This document shows, in pieces, positions 1 to 6,663 of a stretch of DNA of 6,663 nucleotides. The notes under the pieces are model-generated. The model was not told the origin of the DNA. It did not search any database and saw only the letters and a list, made by a program, of their open reading frames with translations. Numbering within the stretch: position 1 is the stretch's first letter; the number at the start of each line of letters is the position of its first letter. Source of the DNA: Pseudomonadota bacterium. GTDB taxonomy: Bacteria; Pseudomonadota; Alphaproteobacteria; Rhizobiales; Xanthobacteraceae. Both the position numbers and the translations under genes were made by a program. The stretch is taken from positions 1 through 6,663 of the forward strand of contig JAEWHT010000386.1 in assembly GCA_023387695.1 (NCBI GenBank). The letters run 5' to 3'.

Positions 1-2371
<2,371 letters not shown>

Positions 2372-2373
2372 GT

Positions 2374-3357
2374 TTGGGCAACCACGACCATCATGGCCAT
2401 CACCACCATGACCACGGCCACGCGCATGATCATGGACACGACCACGATCATTCCCATGGCCACGGTCACGCGCATGTCCACGCGCCAGCCAGTTTCGGCA
2501 AAGCATTCGCGATCGGTATCACGCTCAACACCGCGCTGGTCGTGGCCGAGGCGGTCTACGGCTATCTCGGCAACTCCACCGCGCTGCTCGCCGATGCCGG
2601 TCATAATCTGTCCGACGTGCTCGGGCTGGTCGTGGCCTGGGGCGCCTCGATCGCAGCGAAGCGCGCGCCGAGCGGCCGCTTCACTTACGGTTTTCGCGCC
2701 TCCACCATTCTCGCGGCACTCGCAAACGCCGTGTTCCTGCTGGTCGCAACAGGGGCGATCGGCTGGGAGGCGATCCTGCGGCTACGCGAGCCCGAGCCTG
2801 TCGCAGGCATGACCGTGATGGTGGTCGCCGGCATCGGCATCCTCATCAACGGCTTTACCGCCATGCTGTTCGCAAGCGGCCGCAAGGACGACATCAATAT
2901 CGAAGGCGCTTACCTGCACATGGCCGCCGACGCCGCAGTCTCGCTCGGCGTCGTGATCTCGGCCGCGCTAATCATCTGGACCGGTTGGCTCTGGCTCGAT
3001 CCCCTCACCAGCCTCGTCATCTGCGTCAGCATTCTCTGGGGCACGACCAGCCTGCTCCGCGGCTCCATCGACATGTCGATGGCGGCGGCACCGAAAGGCA
3101 CCGACCTCGTCGCGATCAGGGCATTCCTGCTGGCGCGGCCCGGTGTGTCGGCGATCCATGATCTGCACGTCTGGCCGATCTCAACAACCGAGACCGCGCT
3201 GACCTGTCATCTCGTGATGCCATCAGGCACGGTTGATGCGTTCCTGATGGAGACGGCGCAGCTGCTGAAGACGACGTTCCGGATCGGTCATACGACGCTT
3301 CAGGTCGAGACGCATCCCGACAATGGCTGCGCGCTGGCTCCGGACGATGTGGTGTGA
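2374..3357 (+). CDS. Cation diffusion facilitator (CDF) transporter with histidine-rich N-terminus, CzcD/ZitB-like
   Basis: Inner-membrane antiporter that exports divalent metal, probably Zn2+ and perhaps Co2+ or Cd2+, from cytoplasm to periplasm in exchange for protons. It has 327 residues, normal for the family. Residues 4-36 contain 19 histidines, mostly as HD/HG/HA pairs, likely a cytoplasmic metal-gathering tail. About six membrane helices follow between 43 and 228. The transport site has the paired pattern expected of zinc CDFs: H77 and D81 in ADAGHNLSD (helix 2), H182 and D186 in YLHMAAD (helix 5). FTYGFR (103-108) between helices 2 and 3 is also typical. The C-terminal cytoplasmic metal-binding domain is recognised by IHDLHVWPISTTETAL (261-276) and HTTLQVE (306-312). 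The start is TTG, two bases after the RND pump stop, with GGGGAG upstream, so translation is probably coupled. The family call is firm; metal preference and the name czcD are not. Confidence 0.95.
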   Translation: MGNHDHHGHHHHDHGHAHDHGHDHDHSHGHGHAHVHAPASFGKAFAIGITLNTALVVAEAVYGYLGNSTALLADAGHNLSDVLGLVVAWGASIAAKRAPSGRFTYGFRASTILAALANAVFLLVATGAIGWEAILRLREPEPVAGMTVMVVAGIGILINGFTAMLFASGRKDDINIEGAYLHMAADAAVSLGVVISAALIIWTGWLWLDPLTSLVICVSILWGTTSLLRGSIDMSMAAAPKGTDLVAIRAFLLARPGVSAIHDLHVWPISTTETALTCHLVMPSGTVDAFLMETAQLLKTTFRIGHTTLQVETHPDNGCALAPDDVV

Positions 3358-3415
3358 GGGCGTCGCCCGCGCCAATACAGGTTGCACTCGCGAGGCTCAA
3401 AATGTGAGACTGACC

Positions 3416-3484
3416 ATGAGCCCGCAACCAGTCGTCGCAACGATCAATGCCGCCGCAATATCACGTCTATACAACAAAATTTGA
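3416..3484 (+). other. Possible 22-codon upstream ORF overlapping the CobT-like gene start
   Basis: An ATG at 3416 opens a 22-codon frame (MSPQPVVATINAAAISRLYN..., stop TGA 3482-3484) that runs through the ATG of the CobT-like gene at 3447 in another frame. There is only a weak GAG upstream. The downstream gene has no clear ribosome binding site, so re-initiation after this small frame is possible. It could equally be chance; no homologue is recognised. Confidence 0.15.
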
Positions 3485-4304
3485 CAGGGAAATTCGCGCG
3501 GACGACATTGATTCTGTCCTCGGGCCGCTTTCGCGTGGCAATCGCAAGGCGATCGATGAGGCCAGGCAGATCCTTCAGATGCGCCTGTTGCCCTGGAAAA
3601 CGAACCTTGAGATCACGGCGTCGGAAGCCGCAGCGCGGATTAGATCGGCTCTCGGAAACGCTGGACGGGAGGATGCCGTCGTCTCCATCCTCATCGACCA
3701 TTCCGGGTCCATGCGCGGGCAGAACATATTGTACACGGCCGCCACGATGGAGGTGGTCGAGGCGTTTCTGCGATCGCTCGGAATAGCCCACGAGATTCTG
3801 GGCTTCACGACCACACAATGGCGAGGCGGTCGCTCACGGAAACGCTGGAAATGGCGTTTTCGGCCGAAAAATCCTGGCCGGTTGAACGATATCCTCCATA
3901 TCGTCTACCGAAGCCCGAACGGCAGGGACATCAGCAGGGGGCATATCGGCACCATGCTCCGTCCTGACCTGCTCAAGGAGAATATCGACGGCGAAGCCAT
4001 CTTGTGGGCGGAGCGCCGCTTGCGGGCGTTGCCGCAACGACGCAAGCATCTGATCGTCTTGTCTGACGGTGCGCCGGTCGATGACTCCACGCTTCTTGCA
4101 AATGGCAAAGACTATCTCTGGGACCATCTCCGCGACGTCATCAAACGGATCCAAGACGCCGCCGAGATCCAGCTCGCAGCCGTCTTGATTGGCCATGAAG
4201 CGCGTCCGCGTTATCCTGTTTTCGATCAGATCGACGCCGCCAGCGATCTCGGCCCGGCTCTATTGTCGCTCATCGAGCGCGTCCTGACGGCGAAGGCGGC
4301 CTAA
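3447..4304 (+). CDS. Short CobT-like VWA-domain protein (cobaltochelatase CobT-related)
   Basis: CobT is the VWA-domain subunit that works with the AAA+ subunit CobS and with CobN to insert cobalt in aerobic cobalamin synthesis. This 285-residue protein matches the C-terminal part of CobT; full CobT is about 600-630 residues. YHVYTTKFDREIRADD (5-20) resembles the segment beginning the conserved CobT region; then 21-75 is much shorter than in CobT. The VWA domain follows: metal-ion-dependent adhesion site DHSGS (84-88), ILGFTTTQWRGG (117-128), NPGRLNDILHIVYR (142-155), LLKENIDGEAI (175-185), LSDGAPVDDSTL (205-216) and LIGH (247-250). These match CobT closely and the MIDAS residues D84, S86, S88 and D207 are present, so it looks functional, not a remnant. 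An in-frame TGA at 3417 and the conserved N-terminal segment fix the start at 3447. No CobN or CobS is visible, so a role in cobalt insertion is unproven; acting with a MoxR/CobS-like AAA+ partner is equally possible. Confidence 0.88.
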   Translation: MPPQYHVYTTKFDREIRADDIDSVLGPLSRGNRKAIDEARQILQMRLLPWKTNLEITASEAAARIRSALGNAGREDAVVSILIDHSGSMRGQNILYTAATMEVVEAFLRSLGIAHEILGFTTTQWRGGRSRKRWKWRFRPKNPGRLNDILHIVYRSPNGRDISRGHIGTMLRPDLLKENIDGEAILWAERRLRALPQRRKHLIVLSDGAPVDDSTLLANGKDYLWDHLRDVIKRIQDAAEIQLAAVLIGHEARPRYPVFDQIDAASDLGPALLSLIERVLTAKAA

Positions 4305-4318
4305 TCGCTGCAACCTCG

Positions 4319-4407
4319 CCGTCATTGCGAGGAGTGCTTGCGACGAAGCAATCCAGACCATCTCCGTGGAGGCAGTCTGGATTGCTTCGCTACGCTCGCA
4401 ATGACGG
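4319..4407. repeat. Long palindromic intergenic repeat (REP/BIME-like) between convergent genes
   Basis: The outer arms CCGTCATTGCGAG (4319-4331) and CTCGCAATGACGG (4395-4407) are perfect 13-base complements. The inner arms GAAGCAATCCAGAC (4345-4358) and GTCTGGATTGCTTC (4375-4388) are perfect 14-base complements. The arms are separated by 13 unpaired bases on the left and 6 on the right, and the apex contains CTCC-GT-GGAG (4362-4371). From memory, the CGTCATTGCGAG...GAAGCAATCCAGA type is dispersed in many copies in Bradyrhizobium, Rhodopseudomonas and other bacteria. It starts 15 bases after the CobT-like stop and ends 21 bases before the methyltransferase stop, so it could end or protect both transcripts. 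There is no T-run, so it is not a classic intrinsic terminator. Confidence 0.85.
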
Positions 4408-4427
4408 CGGATGGAACGGCGAGCGCC

Positions 4428-5303
4428 CTACCCCACCTTCGCCGTCACGATCCAGATCGCACCCTGCAGCGCCACGCTCTGCCCTTTCACGAACGGCGCG
4501 AGCGTCTCGCGGATCGAGGCCTTCGCGGCCGCAACCGTCTCCGGCGGGTGGCCCTGCAGCGCGCGGCTGGCGGGGCCGATCTGAAGCGAGCCGTCGACGG
4601 CGGCGTCGAGGCCACCACCGATGGCGATGTCCATGGGTAGATTAACCGGCTCCATCGCCATGTCGACGAAGCCGGCACCTTTCAGGATACGCGTCACGCG
4701 CTCTTCCGAGGCAAAAGCAAACGGGCCCGGCTCCTCCGGCCCGACCGGCGGCATTTTTGGCACGTGTTTGTAGACCGCCATCAGCGGCGCCATCATCCAC
4801 GGATTCTCTTTCGGCTCGCGCCAGCAGGCGAAAGCGAGACGTCCCGCAGGCTTCAGCGCGCGGCGGAGATTGGTGAAGGACGCAATCGGATCGGCAAAGA
4901 ACATTACGCCGAAACGTGAAGCGAGCAGATCGAAACTCGCCGGCTCGAACGGGTGCACCGTCGCATCCGCCAGCACGAAATCGAGCGGCAGTCCCTTGGG
5001 TGCAAACGCGCGCGCCTGCGACAGCATCGGATCAGAGACATCGAGGCCGAGCGCAAATCCGTTCGGCGCCACAGCTTTCGCAAATGCAAAGGTCGTCGCC
5101 CCCGAGCCGCAGCCGACATCGAGAACGCGCTCGCCCGGCCTGGGCTTGGCACGGTCGATCAGGATAGCCGCGATCGGCCCGAGGAGATTCTCCTGCGCCG
5201 CATGACGATCAGCCCAGCGCTGTCCGCTCGGACCGTTCCAGTAGGCGATCTGGTCGGCGTTTTGCTCGTGTCCGCTAGGCTGTTGCATGGAGGCCTCTGT
5301 CAT
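4428..5303 (-). CDS. Class I SAM-dependent methyltransferase (UbiE/Methyltransf_11-like)
   Basis: Cytoplasmic methyltransferase of 291 residues with a single Rossmann-fold SAM domain; the substrate cannot be read from the sequence. Motif I is RVLDVGCGSG (59-68). The acidic residue expected to hold the SAM ribose is D88 in GLDVSD. The DAT at 112-114 fits the adenine-contact motif. FDLLASRFGVMFFADP (124-139) and LRRALKPAGRLAFACW (146-161) are the usual later motifs. The N-terminal AYWNGPSGQRWADRH (20-34) is common in this subgroup of proteobacterial methyltransferases. There is no signal peptide or membrane segment. The gene is convergent with the CobT-like gene, with the palindromic repeat between them, and divergent from the tRNA. 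The start is uncertain: ATG at 5303 has no Shine-Dalgarno, while the in-frame ATG at 5288 (Met6) is preceded by AGAGG five bases upstream. Confidence 0.9.
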   Translation of the reverse strand: MTEASMQQPSGHEQNADQIAYWNGPSGQRWADRHAAQENLLGPIAAILIDRAKPRPGERVLDVGCGSGATTFAFAKAVAPNGFALGLDVSDPMLSQARAFAPKGLPLDFVLADATVHPFEPASFDLLASRFGVMFFADPIASFTNLRRALKPAGRLAFACWREPKENPWMMAPLMAVYKHVPKMPPVGPEEPGPFAFASEERVTRILKGAGFVDMAMEPVNLPMDIAIGGGLDAAVDGSLQIGPASRALQGHPPETVAAAKASIRETLAPFVKGQSVALQGAIWIVTAKVG

Positions 5304-5372
5304 TTTTGCTGGCGCGTCATACCACGCCGGACGTCCATCAAGAGGTCAAATGAGCGCGGTTTGTGGCGAGGC

Positions 5373-5412
5373 CGCCTCTTGCTCCTCCCCCCGCGGTGGC
5401 GCTAAAGAGGCG
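5373..5412 (+). promoter_or_regulatory. Putative tRNA-Val promoter region with an inverted repeat
   Basis: TTGCTC (5379-5384) and, 16-17 bases on, GCTAAAG (5401-5407) sit where -35 and -10 elements would be for a transcript starting just before the tRNA at 5418. The match to consensus is weak, especially at -10. A perfect 8-base inverted repeat, CGCCTCTT (5373-5380) and AAGAGGCG (5405-5412), brackets these elements. Only the position and the repeat are seen; promoter activity is inferred. Confidence 0.3.
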
Positions 5413-5417
5413 CCGTG

Positions 5418-5494
5418 GGGCGGTTAGCTCAGCTGGTTAGAGCATCTCGTTTACACCGAGAGGGTCCGCGGTTCGAATCCGTGACCGCCCACCA
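5418..5494 (+). tRNA. tRNA-Val (anticodon UAC)
   Basis: Complete 77-base cloverleaf with encoded CCA. The acceptor stem GGGCGGT/ACCGCCC is perfect. The D-arm is GCTC/GAGC with loop AGCTGGTTA, and the anticodon stem is TCTCG/CGAGA with loop TTTACAC. The anticodon TAC (5452-5454) reads valine GUA and, with wobble modification, other GUN codons. The variable loop is GGGTC, and the T-arm is CGCGG/CCGTG (one G-U pair) with loop TTCGAAT. The discriminator is A, followed by CCA. Confidence 0.98.
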
Positions 5495-5521
5495 GCCTTC
5501 GCTCGCTTCGCGAGCTTCGGC
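5495..5521. terminator. Hairpin between convergent tRNA-Val and GFA gene, possible terminator
   Basis: Directly after the tRNA CCA, GCTCGC (5501-5506) pairs with GCGAGC (5510-5515) around a TTC loop. An outer GCC/GGC pairing (5495-5497 with 5519-5521) is reached across a TTC/TTC internal loop. No T-run follows on either strand, so termination would be weak or need another factor. It may instead help define the tRNA 3' end for processing. Confidence 0.4.
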
Positions 5522-5536
5522 TCGGCAAGCAAGCCA

Positions 5537-5941
5537 CTAATCCCCCGGTCTCCCCGGAAGCAGCGGCACGGCGTCGATCCAGACCGCAGCCGACTGGCAC
5601 CAGATCTGCCTGACCGGGCGCAATTTGTCGCGCTGGCGGATAGAGCCCCAGCGGATGCCCCAATCGTCGGCCTGGTCGCCCTCGCCACTGGTGAACAACG
5701 GGGAACCGCATTCGCCGCAGAAGTGCTGGAGGCGCATCCGGCCGTTGTCGCCGCGCTTGCTGTAGACCTTGGGCGTGCCGCCGGTGAGCTTGACGTCGGC
5801 TGCGGTGCAGATCGCGGTCACCCGGAACGGCGAGCCGGTCAGGGTTTGGCAGTCGCGGCAGTGGCAGACCGACACAGTCTCAGGATCAATCTCGGCCTCG
5901 AAGGTGATCTGCCCGCAATGGCATTGCCCATCGACCCGCAT
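5537..5941 (-). CDS. GFA (glutathione-dependent formaldehyde-activating)/CENP-V family zinc-binding protein
   Basis: Small 134-residue protein of the GFA fold, the usual length for the family. The zinc-ligand pattern is clear: CHC at 7-9, CHC at 26-28 with C31 (VCHCRDC), and FCGEC at 74-78 (C75, C78). GSPF (36-39) and GTPKVYSKRGDNGR (55-68) also match the family. The founding member, Gfa of Paracoccus, was described as speeding the condensation of formaldehyde with glutathione; most relatives, this one included, have no proven substrate, so the name gives fold rather than reaction. There is no signal peptide, so it is probably cytoplasmic. The start ATG at 5941 has GGAAGG upstream with about 9 bases of spacing. 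It lies downstream of lon on the same strand, separated by lon's terminator, so it needs read-through or its own promoter within the end of lon. It is convergent with the tRNA. Confidence 0.92.
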   Translation of the reverse strand: MRVDGQCHCGQITFEAEIDPETVSVCHCRDCQTLTGSPFRVTAICTAADVKLTGGTPKVYSKRGDNGRMRLQHFCGECGSPLFTSGEGDQADDWGIRWGSIRQRDKLRPVRQIWCQSAAVWIDAVPLLPGRPGD

Positions 5942-5950
5942 GGCGTGATC

Positions 5951-5957
5951 CCTTCCC
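5951..5957 (-). promoter_or_regulatory. Ribosome binding site of the GFA gene
   Basis: On the minus strand GGGAAGG precedes the ATG at 5941 by 9 bases. It starts three bases after the U-tract of the lon terminator, so a transcript that reads through, or starts at, the terminator would have a very short leader. Confidence 0.5.
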
Positions 5958-5959
5958 CC

Positions 5960-5992
5960 AAAAACAAAAACGGCGCCCGAAGACGCCGTTTT
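5960..5992 (-). terminator. Rho-independent terminator of lon
   Basis: Read on the minus strand, the stem CGGCGTC pairs with GGCGCCG (5971-5988, one U-G pair) closed by a UUCG tetraloop in the very stable C(UUCG)G form. It is followed by TTTTTGTTTTT (5970-5960) and preceded by AAAA. It begins 22-26 bases after the lon stop at 6015. The plus-strand reading has only TTTT and no gene that would need it. Confidence 0.9.
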
Positions 5993-6014
5993 ATCATGTT
6001 TTCGAAGTGCGATC

Positions 6015-6663
<649 letters not shown>

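Noticed and set aside
3358..3368. GGGC-GTC-GCCC mini-hairpin after the CDF stop, as a terminator
   Set aside because: The stem has only four pairs and there is no T-run, so termination between the CDF and the CobT-like gene is not supported.
3447..4304. CobT-like gene as a degraded pseudogene
   Set aside because: The frame is uninterrupted, the MIDAS residues and all major C-terminal blocks are intact, and the N-terminal segment still resembles CobT.
4325..4645. Plus-strand open frames running from the palindrome into the methyltransferase 3' end
   Set aside because: They begin inside the palindromic repeat and read antisense to the methyltransferase, with low-complexity Arg/Ser/Pro-rich products.
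5418..5521. tRNA-Val as an integration site of a genomic island
   Set aside because: No integrase gene and no direct repeat of the tRNA 3' end is visible in the window, and the flanking genes look chromosomal.

Overview
The window reads as chromosomal DNA of a high-GC alphaproteobacterium, most likely Bradyrhizobium or a close relative in the Nitrobacteraceae. This is judged from GC-rich codon use, the protein sequences, and the type of intergenic palindrome near 4.35 kb. It holds seven genes (two cut by the window edges): three metal-related genes on the plus strand, then a methyltransferase, a tRNA, a small zinc-type enzyme gene and the end of lon.

Positions 1-4304 (plus strand). The window opens inside a CzcA/CusA-family heavy-metal RND efflux pump gene, about 280 codons after its expected start. 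Two bases after its stop, a TTG codon starts a cation diffusion facilitator (CDF) with a very histidine-rich N-terminus. The pump would move divalent metal out through the envelope, and the CDF would move it from cytoplasm to periplasm. After 89 bases comes a 285-residue protein that matches the C-terminal von Willebrand A (VWA) part of the cobaltochelatase subunit CobT but lacks most of CobT's N-terminal half. It is the least expected gene here.

Positions 4305-5303. A long, nearly perfect palindromic repeat (4319-4407) fills the gap between the convergent CobT-like gene and a minus-strand class I SAM-dependent methyltransferase.

Positions 5304-5536. A short divergent intergenic region leads into a complete plus-strand tRNA-Val(UAC) gene with encoded CCA. 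A hairpin lies between the tRNA and the next, convergent gene.

Positions 5537-6663 (minus strand). A GFA/CENP-V-type zinc-binding protein gene lies downstream of the 3' part of lon. A strong intrinsic terminator with a UUCG tetraloop follows lon, and the ribosome binding site of the GFA gene comes directly after its U-tract.

No stretch over 300 bases lacks a gene. I see no insertion sequence, integrase, CRISPR array or origin. The window is mostly ordinary; the short CobT-like protein beside metal-efflux genes is the best candidate for something undescribed.
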